64,000 nucleotides of DNA from Microbacterium sp. LWO14-1.2 (GTDB lineage: Bacteria > Actinomycetota > Actinomycetes > Actinomycetales > Microbacteriaceae): positions 1,798,001 through 1,862,000 of the forward strand of contig NZ_CP151633.1 in assembly GCF_038397715.1 (NCBI RefSeq). The letters run 5' to 3'. This document shows, piece after piece, positions 56,841 through 64,000 of the stretch. Numbering within the stretch: the stretch's first letter is position 1; each line of letters opens with the position of its first letter. The translations under genes were made by a program, and so were the position numbers. The notes beneath the pieces are model-generated. The model made no database searches and was not told the DNA's origin. It saw nothing but the letters and a program-made list of their open reading frames with translations.

Positions 56841-57883
56841 AGCGCACGCGTCTTCCGTCGTCGCGCGAGGGCGATGAGGACGGGGGCTCCCACGAGGGCT
56901 GTGACGATGCCGACGGGCACCTCGGCGGGCGCGATGATGACGCGGCCGAGAACGTCCGAGAGCAGCACGATGACGGGCGCGAGCGCGGCGGAGAGGGGGA
57001 TGATGACGCGCTGGTCGACGCCGAAGACCCCGCGGATGACGTGCGGCACCATCAGGCCGACGAACGAGATCGGACCGGCGAGGGCGGTGGCCCCTCCGGC
57101 GAGGAGGGTGACGGCCACGATCACGCCGACGCGGATGCCGGTGACGTTCGCCCCGTGGCTGCGGGCGATGTCCTCACCCAGACTCACGGAGTTCAAGCCC
57201 GGCGCGAGGATCAGCGCGACGAGGAGCCCCGCGGCGAGGAACACCAGCACCGGCCCAGTCTCGGTGACGCTGCGGCCGAGGAGCGATCCGGCGTTCCAGC
57301 TGCGCATCGAGTCGAAGGCGTCGGGGTCGCTCAGGGTGAGGCCGGTCGTGATCCCGGAGAGCACGGCGCCGAGCGCGACCCCCGCGAGTGTCAGACGGAT
57401 CGGGTCGGCGGCCCCGCGCCCGGATGAGCCGACGAGGTACACGGCGACCGTCACGACGAGAGCGCCGAGGAACGCCAGCCAGATGAACTCGGATGCCGCG
57501 CGCAGCCCGAGGAGCGAGACGCCGAGCGCCACCGCGAGCGCCGCGCCCGCGTTGACGCCGAGGATCCCGGGGTCGGCGAGCGGGTTGCGGGTGAAGGCCT
57601 GCACGAGCGCGCCGGCAACGCCGAGGGCCGCCCCCGCGGCGATGCCGACGAGCGTGCGAGGGATGCGCAGTTCGAGCAGGACGTACCGGCTCTCGGGGGT
57701 GCCCTCCCCCGCCAGCGTGCTCCACAGGTGGGAGAGCGGTAGAGGATTCGCTCCGACCGCGAGGGAGAGCACCACCGCCAGGACGAGCGCGGCGCCGAGC
57801 AGGAGGAGTCCGACGAGCGGCAGTGCCCGACGGCGCCGTCGGGGCGGGGCCGCTCGTGACCCCGCCCTCGTGGATGCTGTCAC
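56837..57883 (-). CDS. iron-siderophore ABC transporter permease (FecCD)
   Basis: A 348-residue permease, about ten helices, with LELRIPRTLVGIAAGAALGVAGALVQ and NPLADPGILGVNAGA. First permease of the heterodimer, coupled by ATGA to the binding-protein gene. Confidence 0.96.
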   Translation of the reverse strand: MTASTRAGSRAAPPRRRRRALPLVGLLLLGAALVLAVVLSLAVGANPLPLSHLWSTLAGEGTPESRYVLLELRIPRTLVGIAAGAALGVAGALVQAFTRNPLADPGILGVNAGAALAVALGVSLLGLRAASEFIWLAFLGALVVTVAVYLVGSSGRGAADPIRLTLAGVALGAVLSGITTGLTLSDPDAFDSMRSWNAGSLLGRSVTETGPVLVFLAAGLLVALILAPGLNSVSLGEDIARSHGANVTGIRVGVIVAVTLLAGGATALAGPISFVGLMVPHVIRGVFGVDQRVIIPLSAALAPVIVLLSDVLGRVIIAPAEVPVGIVTALVGAPVLIALARRRKTRAL

Positions 57884-58809
57884 CGCTTCGCTTCGAGGTG
57901 CTTCTCGATGTCGTCGAGCACGGCGTGCGCGCCCTTCGGCCCCACGCCGGCCACCCAGTAGCTCGTGTCGACGAGGGTGACGGACGGGAACGCCGAGGCG
58001 TTCTGGGTCACTGCTGCCGGGATGGTGCTCTGGTCATCGACGTCTGCGGTGGTGACGAACACCTCGTCGGCGGTCGCGTCGAGGATGTTCTCCGGCGAGA
58101 TGTCGGCCTGCAGTCCGTCGGCCCAGTCCTGTTCCGGGATCGTGTAGCCCACGCACTCGAGCAGGCTGCCCGCGAACGAGATCGGGCCGTAGAGGCTCAG
58201 CGTCGTCTCGTCGCGCGGACGGATCAGCTGCACGGTCTGACCGTCGACGTCGTACTGGTCGCTGAGGTCTGCGCAGCGCTGGTCGACGTCGGCCAGCAGA
58301 TCGGCGACCTCGTCCTCTTTGTTCAGGGCCTCGCCGATCAGCAGCGCGTTGTCACGCCAGGGGTCGGTCTGCGTCTCGATGAAGACGGTGGGGGCGATGG
58401 CCGAGAGCTGCTCGTAGAGCGCGGAGTGGCGCGCTTCCGTTCCGAGGATCAGGTCGGGCTTCAGCGCGGCGATGGCCTCGAGGTCGGGCTCGGGCACCGT
58501 GCCGACGGCTTCGACCCCGTCGACGCCCAGGTACGACGGGGTGGAGGCCACGTTGGATGCCACGGCGGCGCCGACCGGTGTAATTCCCACAGCCACGGCG
58601 GTGTCGAGCTCCAGCGGTTCGAGGGTCACCACGCGCTCCACCTCAGTCGGCACCTCGGTCGTGCCCCGCGCGTGTGTCACCTCGTGGACGTCACCGGCAT
58701 CATCCGTGGCGGGCGATTCCGCGCCGGCCGCACATCCCCCGAGGAGGAGGATCGCGGAGGTGGTGAGGGCGAGCAGCGGGAGCGCGGAACGTCGAACGCG
58801 TGAGGGCAC
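57880..58809 (-). CDS. iron-siderophore substrate-binding lipoprotein
   Basis: A 309-residue class III binding protein. The signal peptide ends in a lipobox with Cys26 (LLLGGC). The two lobes (RVVTLEPLELDTAVAVGI and DLILGTEARHSALYEQL) are typical of FepB/FhuD-type receptors for ferric siderophores. GTG 58809 is the start. First gene of the five-gene iron operon and directly behind an iron box. Confidence 0.94.
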   Translation of the reverse strand: MPSRVRRSALPLLALTTSAILLLGGCAAGAESPATDDAGDVHEVTHARGTTEVPTEVERVVTLEPLELDTAVAVGITPVGAAVASNVASTPSYLGVDGVEAVGTVPEPDLEAIAALKPDLILGTEARHSALYEQLSAIAPTVFIETQTDPWRDNALLIGEALNKEDEVADLLADVDQRCADLSDQYDVDGQTVQLIRPRDETTLSLYGPISFAGSLLECVGYTIPEQDWADGLQADISPENILDATADEVFVTTADVDDQSTIPAAVTQNASAFPSVTLVDTSYWVAGVGPKGAHAVLDDIEKHLEAKR

Positions 58810-58833
58810 GGCGGAGGCCTTTCTCTTCTGGGG

Positions 58834-58852
58834 TTAGGTAATGCTAACCAAA
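58834..58852. promoter_or_regulatory. DtxR/IdeR iron box
   Basis: TTAGGTAATGCTAACCAAA fits the 19-bp consensus (TTAGGTTAGGCTAACCTAA) at 16 of 19 positions and covers the promoter of the siderophore operon. Iron-loaded DtxR-type repressor should shut the operon off. Confidence 0.85.
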
Positions 58853-58880
58853 GAGAACACCCCGAAGTCAAAGCGAGTGG

Positions 58881-59408
58881 CTACGGCCGCTCTCCGACGG
58901 CGTCGCTGCGCGTCGCGTCCAATGCGACGCGCAGCCGGTCCCGTGCCCGAGACAGACGTGACCGGGCCGTGGATGCGTTGACTCCGATGATCGTGGCCGC
59001 CTCGTCGGAGGAAAAGCCCTCCCAATAGGTGAGCCGTACGAGTTCTGCGTCGCCGACAGAGAGAGCTCGCAGCGCGAGCTGCACCTCGAGCGCTGTGTCG
59101 TCCCACTCCGGCGCCGCCCAGGTGCGCGCGTCCTGCACCAGGCGATCGACCGCGGCCGAACGACGCGACAGTGAACGCCGAGTGCCACGGAGGACGTTGT
59201 GCGCCGCCGCGAAGAGCCACATCCTGCCCTCGGTGGGGTCGCCGGGAACTCGGCGACGGAGCTTCCACGTGAGGAACAGCAGTTCGCCGACGGCCTCGGC
59301 AGCGTCGGCGTTGTTGAGGAGCCGACGCTGGAAGTACGACATGACGTCGTCGATGTTGGCCCGCACGAGCGCGTCGATCCGCGCCCGTAGATCATCGGGG
59401 CCGCTCAT
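58881..59408 (-). CDS. ECF RNA polymerase sigma factor
   Basis: A 175-residue sigma factor. Region 2 is VMSYFQRRLLNNADAAEAVGELLFLTW, GRMWLFAAAHNVL; region 4 is LRALSVGDAELVRLTYWEGF, then SDEAATIIGVNASTARSRLSRARDRLR. I prefer ATG 59408, which overlaps the preceding stop (ATGA); ATG 59414 is also possible. It is encoded after, not before, its putative membrane partner, which is the reverse of the common order. Confidence 0.9.
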   Translation of the reverse strand: MSGPDDLRARIDALVRANIDDVMSYFQRRLLNNADAAEAVGELLFLTWKLRRRVPGDPTEGRMWLFAAAHNVLRGTRRSLSRRSAAVDRLVQDARTWAAPEWDDTALEVQLALRALSVGDAELVRLTYWEGFSSDEAATIIGVNASTARSRLSRARDRLRVALDATRSDAVGERP

Positions 59409-59995
59409 TGGCATCCCTGGGCCTGGCTGAACAGGCTGACGTATCCGTCGTCGCCGTCCGGCGAGAATCCTCGGGCCTCCAGCTCGGCGAAGAGCAGGCC
59501 CGCAACCGTCTGATGCATCGCCGACTGCACGATGTCCTCGTCGGTGTAGTGGAAGACCCCGGGCGTGCCGTCGTCATACGGCTGATCGTTCTCTGCCTCG
59601 AGTTCAGCTCTCGCCGCCGACGTGTCGAGGGACTCGAGGTCCAGTCCTGACACGAACCGTCGCGCCTGCAGCACCACCTCCGCGTCGGCGGCTGCGCCGT
59701 CCGGCTTCACGACGAGGCCCGCGAAGCAGGTCTGGCCGTTCGGCCCGGGGATCACGTACACGGCATCGGCCGTCCAGCCCCACGGCGTCTGCGTGCCGTT
59801 TCCCGCTACCGCGACGGTCCCGCCGCCGATGAGCGCCAAGGAGACGGTCGCGCCGGCCACCCACACCCGCGACCGGCGACGGCGCCGCCGACGTGCGTCA
59901 TCGAGCACCAGCATCCCGCGCTCGGCCAGTGCGACACCCGTCGAGACGCGCGGGGCGGCCGAGCGGAGTCGTGCGTCGAGGTCGACCTCGTTCAT
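59405..59995 (-). CDS. single-pass membrane protein, possible anti-sigma factor
   Basis: A 196-residue protein: short cytoplasmic part (DLDARLRSAAPRVSTGVALAE), a basic stretch of seven arginines, one membrane helix (about 44-66) and a ~130-residue outer domain with cysteines near TCFAGLV and the C-terminus (AQGCQ). Layout and coupling to the sigma gene suggest anti-sigma or sensor function; no zinc-binding anti-sigma motif is present. Confidence 0.65.
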   Translation of the reverse strand: MNEVDLDARLRSAAPRVSTGVALAERGMLVLDDARRRRRRRSRVWVAGATVSLALIGGGTVAVAGNGTQTPWGWTADAVYVIPGPNGQTCFAGLVVKPDGAAADAEVVLQARRFVSGLDLESLDTSAARAELEAENDQPYDDGTPGVFHYTDEDIVQSAMHQTVAGLLFAELEARGFSPDGDDGYVSLFSQAQGCQ

Positions 59996-60303
59996 GGGAG
60001 AGTCCCTTCTGAGAGAAGCATCACCCAGTACATGGCCGCTCGGGCGAGATCTGTCCATCGCATCTGCCTGATTCGCGGGGTCGACGGCTCTCTGGCCTGC
60101 CGCGAGAGAATTAGGACCTCTCCTCCGAGGAACACCCCAGCTGGGTCCGCAACATTGCGGAAGAGATGTGTCAGGAACTCGCTGCACGCGCAAAGAGGTG
60201 GGCGCTGGCGTCGCGCTTTCGCGCGGATACTGAGATCGCAGGGGCCGCCGGCGGAGCAGATGCCGTGGCCCGGCCCTCTCACACCCCGAGCCCGGGAGGC
60301 ATC
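59996..60303. other. 308-bp divergent intergenic region
   Basis: Holds the promoters of the sigma/membrane-protein pair (minus) and of the secreted protein (plus). Small inverted words (CGCAACATTGCG and CGCGCTTTCGCGCG) are seen near 60150 and 60215. No gene recognised; the frame running in from 60166 is not needed for the secreted protein. Confidence 0.5.
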
Positions 60304-60759
60304 ATGAAGCGCACGATCACCGGCGTCATCGCACTCGCCTTGGCCCTCACCCTCACGCCGGCCGCCGCGAACGCTGACGCAGACGACCTGCACCCCGATG
60401 TCGAGTACGCTCTGGAGGCGGTGCCGGGTGGTATCGCCGTCAGCGACACGGCGGCGGTGTGGCCTGCGCTCGGAATGATCCTGGAAGCTCAGTCGCCGTT
60501 GCAGCGGGCGGTCGGCAGCTGCGCCACCGGCACGTACTGCGCATATGCGCTGCCTGGCCTTCGCGGAACGAAGCTGACCTTTACCGTCTGCACCAACGTG
60601 AGCACCGCCGCTCTTCAGACGGTGGGTTCGATTGCGAACGGCCGACTCTCGGGTAGCGTGCGCGCTCGCAACAGCTCGGGTACGACTCTTGCCACTGCCG
60701 GACCGAACGGCTCGGCCAACGTCTCGGTCGGCACCACCAACCTCCTCTGCACGCTGTGA
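60304..60759 (+). CDS. secreted protein resembling peptidase inhibitor family I36
   Basis: A 151-residue protein with a Sec signal peptide (MKRTITGVIALALALTLTPAAANA, cleavage after about residue 24). The mature C-terminal half has the I36-like crystallin-fold pattern: GSCATGTYCAYALPGLRGT, KLTFTVCTN, VGSIANGRLSGSVR and a last cysteine in LLCTL. I36 proteins inhibit metalloproteases in streptomycetes. GGGAGG precedes the ATG. Flanked on both sides by ECF sigma modules. Confidence 0.72.
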   Translation: MKRTITGVIALALALTLTPAAANADADDLHPDVEYALEAVPGGIAVSDTAAVWPALGMILEAQSPLQRAVGSCATGTYCAYALPGLRGTKLTFTVCTNVSTAALQTVGSIANGRLSGSVRARNSSGTTLATAGPNGSANVSVGTTNLLCTL

Positions 60760-60788
60760 TGCCGGGGTAGCCTGAGAGGACGAGCAAG

Positions 60789-61418
60789 GTGAGTGAGGCG
60801 TCGGTGATGATGGGGGCAGGCCTCTTCGACAACTTCCGTGTCGTCCTCGCCGGCTCCGAGAGCCTCTCGGCGATGCCCCCGTCGCGTTCCACCGCTTCCG
60901 CTCGCTCCGCAGAGCCCGACAAGGCCGTGGTCTTCAGGGAACTCTTCGACGCACACTGGCAGCTCATCCATCACCATGTGTCCTGCTTCCTCGAGAACCG
61001 GGAGGAGGTCGATGAGATCACCGCCGAGGTCTTCGTCGTGGCGTGGCGGAAGCTGCGCCCGCAGAAGCCCATGGGCCTGCGCTGGTTCATCCGCACTGCC
61101 GACAACAAGGTTCGCGACGTCGACCGTCGCGCTCGGTCGCGCGGGCGGGCGCTGGACGCGCTGAGCCGTGGGCTCCAGCATGCGAGTGAGCCGATCCATC
61201 CGTTGGAGGCGCTCGCTCTGCGTGAAGCGATGAAGTCCCTGAATGCCCGGGAACGCCAGGTCGTCGTCCTCACGTACTGGGACGGCCTCAACGCCGGGGA
61301 GGTCTCGGAGGTCCTGCGCTGCAGCACGGCGGCGGTGTGGACAACGCTGACCCGAGCGCGAACGAAACTGCGCACGCAGCTGGAAGCGAAGGAGGCCGGC
61401 GATGAACGTCTCCGATGA
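60789..61418 (+). CDS. ECF RNA polymerase sigma factor
   Basis: A 209-residue sigma factor. After a ~45-residue leader, region 2 is FRELFDAHWQLIHHHVSCFLENREEVDEITAEVFVVAWRKL and region 4 is MKSLNARERQVVVLTYWDGL, then NAGEVSEVLRCSTAAVWTTLTRAR. GTG 60789 is supported by GAGAGGA; ATG 60807 is possible. TAGCCT at 60768-60773 may be its minus-10. It overlaps the next gene by 17 bases. Confidence 0.9.
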   Translation: MSEASVMMGAGLFDNFRVVLAGSESLSAMPPSRSTASARSAEPDKAVVFRELFDAHWQLIHHHVSCFLENREEVDEITAEVFVVAWRKLRPQKPMGLRWFIRTADNKVRDVDRRARSRGRALDALSRGLQHASEPIHPLEALALREAMKSLNARERQVVVLTYWDGLNAGEVSEVLRCSTAAVWTTLTRARTKLRTQLEAKEAGDERLR

Positions 61419-62388
61419 TGAGCTCGACCGGTTGTTCCGAGCGGCGAATCCTGCGACGACCGAGCGCTTCGCCGCCCTCACGGCGCGCGAGATAGCCGTT
61501 CGCGAAGGCATCATCCGGGGTGCCTTCGAAACCTCCCGCACACGTCGGCGCCGCTCGGGCTGGGCGTGGGGCGGTCTGACAGCGGCTGTCGCATCCATCG
61601 CCGTCGTCGCCGTCATCGCGGTGAACGTCCTCGGACCGACTCAGTCGGCAGTCGCGCTGACTCCCGCACCGCTGCAGTACGCGAACGCTCAGCCATTGAG
61701 CGCTGTGGTCTCCGATGCGCAGCAGAGGCTCGATATGCCAGACGACGTCGTTCAGCAGTCGCGAGTGAGAACGGTCGGCTGGGGCTGGGATATCGACATC
61801 GCCGAAGAACACGTCGAGGTCGTCCCCCAGGAGGCGACCTTCGAATGGTCGCCGGAGACAGGATCGGTGAGCACTGTCGTCGCCGCAGCGTCCTACTGGG
61901 CTGACGGTGAGCGGCCGAAGGGCATCACTCCCAGCCCATATGAGCCCGGCGACGTCATCAGCGAGGTTGTGACAAGTGCCGAGGATCTCGATATCCCGAC
62001 GGGCGTCGTGACCCTGAAGGGGTCGAGTCGCGAGGAGCTGTTCTCGGCGCTCGCTGATCTCGGAGCGACGCCCGAGTCGTCGTCCGGAGAACTCCTGCTC
62101 GCCATCGGTCAACTTCTGAGCTACTGGACGCTGACCGACGAGCAGCACGCGACGCTGATGCGCATGCTCGTCGATGCCGGCGGCGTGACCGTTCTCGGCG
62201 AGACGAAGGACAGACTGGGCCGCGAAGTGATCGGTCTTCGTGTCACCGATGACGACAGCAACTACCGCAACACTCTCCTCGTTTCCGAAGACACGGGCCG
62301 AATCGTCGGGATGGAGAACGAATTGACGACGCCGATGGAATTCATCCCGGCAGGTGTCGTCGGATACACCCTGTGGGACGTCGAGTAG
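61402..62388 (+). CDS. membrane-anchored partner of the sigma factor (CU044_5270-like)
   Basis: A 328-residue protein: cytoplasmic N-terminus (DDELDRLFRAANPATTERF), basic stop, one membrane helix at about 52-76, and a ~250-residue outer domain ending in a conserved DDDSNYRNTLLVSEDTGRIVGMEN segment typical of CU044_5270-type proteins that follow ECF sigma genes. Probable anti-sigma or sensor function, by context. A strong terminator follows. Confidence 0.75.
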   Translation: MNVSDDELDRLFRAANPATTERFAALTAREIAVREGIIRGAFETSRTRRRRSGWAWGGLTAAVASIAVVAVIAVNVLGPTQSAVALTPAPLQYANAQPLSAVVSDAQQRLDMPDDVVQQSRVRTVGWGWDIDIAEEHVEVVPQEATFEWSPETGSVSTVVAAASYWADGERPKGITPSPYEPGDVISEVVTSAEDLDIPTGVVTLKGSSREELFSALADLGATPESSSGELLLAIGQLLSYWTLTDEQHATLMRMLVDAGGVTVLGETKDRLGREVIGLRVTDDDSNYRNTLLVSEDTGRIVGMENELTTPMEFIPAGVVGYTLWDVE

Positions 62389-62447
62389 GGACCGTCCCCG
62401 CGGCACTCATCCGCACTCGACCACAGCCCCACGGTCGATGAATGCGG

Positions 62448-62483
62448 AAAGCCCGGTCAGATCTGCAATCCGACCGGGCTTTT
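62448..62483 (+). terminator. rho-independent terminator of the second sigma operon
   Basis: Perfect 11-bp arms AAAGCCCGGTC and GACCGGGCTTT (62448-62458, 62472-62482) with a 13-base loop and TTTT at the 3' side; canonical. Confidence 0.9.
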
Positions 62484-62773
62484 CCCAACTGTGGTGTGTT
62501 TCGCTTACGACCGATAGCCGCTTTACTCCGCGGTTCGCGAGGCCGACTTAGAAGCAGGTTTTCTCCCAGCCTTCTCCGACTTTTCCCTCCGCAGCTACGC
62601 GACTTCTCTTCCACCCCGCGGATGCCGCGTGATTCCGAGGGGTCGAACGTGTGCGCGAAGGAATCGGCGGCGAAGTCGGTCAGCTGTAGTTGGTCGCGAG
62701 CCCATGAGCCCCCCTATCACGCCAGCGACCACCACGATGACGTACGTGGACGTGCTGCGTACGCTGAATTCCT
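62484..62773. other. 290-bp gap at the start of the accessory region
   Basis: Lower GC than the rest of the window. On the minus strand a hydrophobic stretch (TYVIVVVAGVIGGLMG, near 62690-62745) follows the 62774 gene but has no start codon or ribosome site in place; it may be a decayed small membrane gene. Nothing else recognised. Confidence 0.4.
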
Positions 62774-62989
62774 TTAGCGGTGTGTCGTGTCATTCCCGCG
62801 TTGCGCAAACACGGCGAAAAGAGTCGCTGGCAGACCGCCGACCAGGTAAAGCGCGATTATCAGGAAGCTCCAGATTGGCTCAACGCCTGCAAGACTAACA
62901 ACGATACCGAGGCCCAGAGCACCGAAAATGAGACAGAGGATCGAGATTCTCGCCTGGACGGTGTTCTTGACTCGCCATTTCTCGTTCAT
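62774..62989 (-). CDS. small two-helix membrane protein, candidate immunity protein
   Basis: A 71-residue protein with two membrane helices (about 13-34 and 39-62) and short charged ends. Its ATG overlaps the stop of the Rhs C-terminal gene (ATGA), the position where immunity genes of Rhs toxins sit. No family recognised, so immunity function is inferred from position alone. Confidence 0.6.
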   Translation of the reverse strand: MNEKWRVKNTVQARISILCLIFGALGLGIVVSLAGVEPIWSFLIIALYLVGGLPATLFAVFAQRGNDTTHR

Positions 62990-63525
62990 CCGTAAACCCC
63001 CTTAATGGAGTTGCCAATCGCTACCCCTATACCGAATGCCCCACCGGCGGCGCCGCTGATTGCCGCCCCAGCCCCGGCCCCAGCTACGCATGCGGGGCCA
63101 CTACCAATCAGGCCCACGACACAGCCTACGGTTGCCCCTACCGCTCCTGCGCCTCCGGCGAAAGTGCCAACGGTGCCAGCGGCCGCCTCGAGGTCATAAA
63201 GACCCAAGGGGTCAAAATTGTTGATCGGGTCGGAGCCAGCGTAGGCGTAGCGGTTGGCGTTGACCGGGTCGAGGGGGACATCGAGGGTGTCTTGTTGGGT
63301 CCAGCGTCCGAGGGTGGTGTTGTACCAACGGTTGCCGTAGTGAACCCAACCGGTGGCTCGGTCTTGGATGCCGCCCTTGAACGGGAATGGGTTCTCTTTA
63401 ACACCGTTCCCGCCGGTGCAGCCGGGGTTGAGCACCGCGGTGCTGAAGGGGTCAAACGTGTATGCGTAGGCCACCGCGGCGTAGTCGGTGAGCATCGCCA
63501 CGGGTGAGCCGAACCCGACGTACAC
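62986..63525 (-). CDS. orphan Rhs-repeat core end with a short variable C-terminal tip
   Basis: About 179 codons. The first ~105 are the end of an Rhs core: YVGFGSPVAMLTDYAAVAYA, FPFKGGIQDRATGWVHYGNR, WYNTTLGRWTQQDTLD and NRYAYAGSDPINNFDPLG. After DPLG comes a 70-residue Gly/Ala-rich tip with two hydrophobic, glycine-zipper-like stretches, which could insert in membranes. The large N-terminal shell of Rhs proteins is missing: homology stops near 63525, where the frame meets an unrelated gene. Either a displaced Rhs tip cassette or a truncated pseudogene. The start is uncertain (GTG 63525 or ATG 63495). Confidence 0.7.
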   Translation of the reverse strand: MYVGFGSPVAMLTDYAAVAYAYTFDPFSTAVLNPGCTGGNGVKENPFPFKGGIQDRATGWVHYGNRWYNTTLGRWTQQDTLDVPLDPVNANRYAYAGSDPINNFDPLGLYDLEAAAGTVGTFAGGAGAVGATVGCVVGLIGSGPACVAGAGAGAAISGAAGGAFGIGVAIGNSIKGVYG

Positions 63526-63578
63526 GTGAAGCGTTCCGTGATGCGAAGGCGTCTCGCAAGTTCGTCGTAGGCGGCGAG

Positions 63579-63878
63579 TCAGCGAGGCGTCAATAACGCG
63601 ACTCCCCCGACGATGACGATGATCGCGCCAACGAACATCAGCCAACCCGTCACCGCGCTCCGCCGAGTGCCCCTCTGGGGAAAGCGAGGTTCTTCACCCA
63701 GACGGATGCGAAGATCGTCCGCCTCTCTCTCGAGGTCTTTCCCGTGACCAACGAGATCGGGATTCCCGATGGAGCTTCCCCCCATCGTCTTACCCAACAG
63801 ATCGGCGTGCTCGGCCTCGACCTCGCGAAGGCGTCTCCGCAAGGCTGCTTCCTCGTCGCCCTCTGGCACCCGCGTCAT
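63579..63878 (-). CDS. small protein with coiled coil and C-terminal membrane helix
   Basis: A 99-residue protein: charged helix (EEAALRRRLREVEAEHADLLG), a linker, a second helix (KDLEREADDLRIRLGEE) and a C-terminal membrane segment (AVTGWLMFVGAIIVIVGGVA). Tail-anchored topology. No family recognised. ATG 63878 overlaps the stop of the partial gene upstream. Confidence 0.65.
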   Translation of the reverse strand: MTRVPEGDEEAALRRRLREVEAEHADLLGKTMGGSSIGNPDLVGHGKDLEREADDLRIRLGEEPRFPQRGTRRSAVTGWLMFVGAIIVIVGGVALLTPR

Positions 63879-64000
63879 TCGCTGCGCCTCCTGCTCAACT
63901 GAACTCCAAAGTAAATGATGCCCAGCACTCCGGGAAGAAGCACTCCGATACCCAAAGGCAGAGCCCCGTCTGACCGCAGAGACAGGACGAATACAACGAC
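63875..64000 (-). CDS. partial small membrane protein (C-terminal 41 codons)
   Basis: The minus strand is open from the window edge to TGA 63875 and ends with a hydrophobic helix (LPLGIGVLLPGVLGIIYFGV) and the basic tail QLSRRRSE. The stop overlaps the next ATG (ATGA), as in a real operon. The start lies outside the window; no family recognised. Confidence 0.5.
   Translation of the reverse strand, partial: VVVFVLSLRSDGALPLGIGVLLPGVLGIIYFGVQLSRRRSE

Noticed and set aside
62592..62773. Small hydrophobic minus-strand frame after the 62774 gene as a gene
   Set aside because: No start codon at a suitable distance from the AAAGGA word and no support beyond hydrophobicity; described only as a possible decayed gene.

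Overview
The window is 64 kb of chromosome from a high-GC actinobacterium, most likely a Microbacterium-like member of the Microbacteriaceae. The evidence is strong GC third-position bias, operons chained by ATGA/GTGA overlaps, a NucS-type mismatch endonuclease, an E. coli-type argininosuccinate synthase, actinobacterial TAnnnT minus-10 boxes 6-7 nt before start codons, and a genome-wide abundance of the word GGATGCC/GGCATCC. The genus is inferred from style and protein families; no rRNA or tRNA gene is present to confirm it.

Layout. 1-8 kb: 3' end of an HxlR regulator, argG, then a TetR regulator, a nucleotide-site-dead ABC ATPase homologue and a YhgE/Pip membrane protein, followed by a penicillin-acylase family hydrolase. 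8-10 kb: MFS exporter and alpha/beta hydrolase. 10.3-16.9 kb: complete Mrp/Mnh cation/proton antiporter operon (A-B fusion, C, D, E, F, G). 16.9-26.2 kb: a likely L-fucose utilisation locus with a GntR regulator, aldose dehydrogenase, enolase-superfamily dehydratase, sugar ABC importer, two divergent GH29 alpha-L-fucosidases and a sugar mutarotase. 26-36 kb: mixed metabolic and regulatory genes (membrane protein, LacI/MFS pair, nucS, coiled-coil membrane protein, HAD phosphatase, cspA with a structured leader, shikimate-dehydrogenase-like gene, MFS/MarR pair, Asp/Glu racemase). 36-45 kb: Tat-exported polysaccharide-lyase-like protein, then a hexuronate/aldonate locus (LacI, mannitol-dehydrogenase-family oxidoreductase, idonate-dehydrogenase-like MDR, MHS symporter, D-mannonate dehydratase, GntR). 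45-54 kb: Pr6Pr membrane protein, rifampin ADP-ribosyltransferase (arr), small acidic proteins, aldo/keto reductases, mismatch glycosylase, and a molybdopterin oxidoreductase/flavin reductase/zinc-ribbon trio. 54-59 kb: ferric-siderophore import and reduction operon behind a DtxR/IdeR-type iron box. 59-62.4 kb: two ECF sigma-factor modules flanking a secreted I36-inhibitor-like protein. 62.5-64 kb: accessory DNA holding an orphan Rhs C-terminus followed by a small membrane protein that may be its immunity partner.

How it works together: two sugar-acid catabolic loci with their own regulators, an iron-acquisition operon, pH/sodium homeostasis (Mrp), and stress or interaction modules at the right end. 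Several structures are not explained by genes: three dispersed intergenic palindromic elements with TTCTGCGGCC, a second repeat family (GGTCGTTGAGCGAG) present both inside a coding region and between two convergent genes where it sits inside a 42-bp duplication, a remnant of a zinc dehydrogenase antisense to a GntR gene, and a highly structured 555-bp gap upstream of cspA. No CRISPR array, complete IS element, phage gene, tRNA or rRNA was seen.
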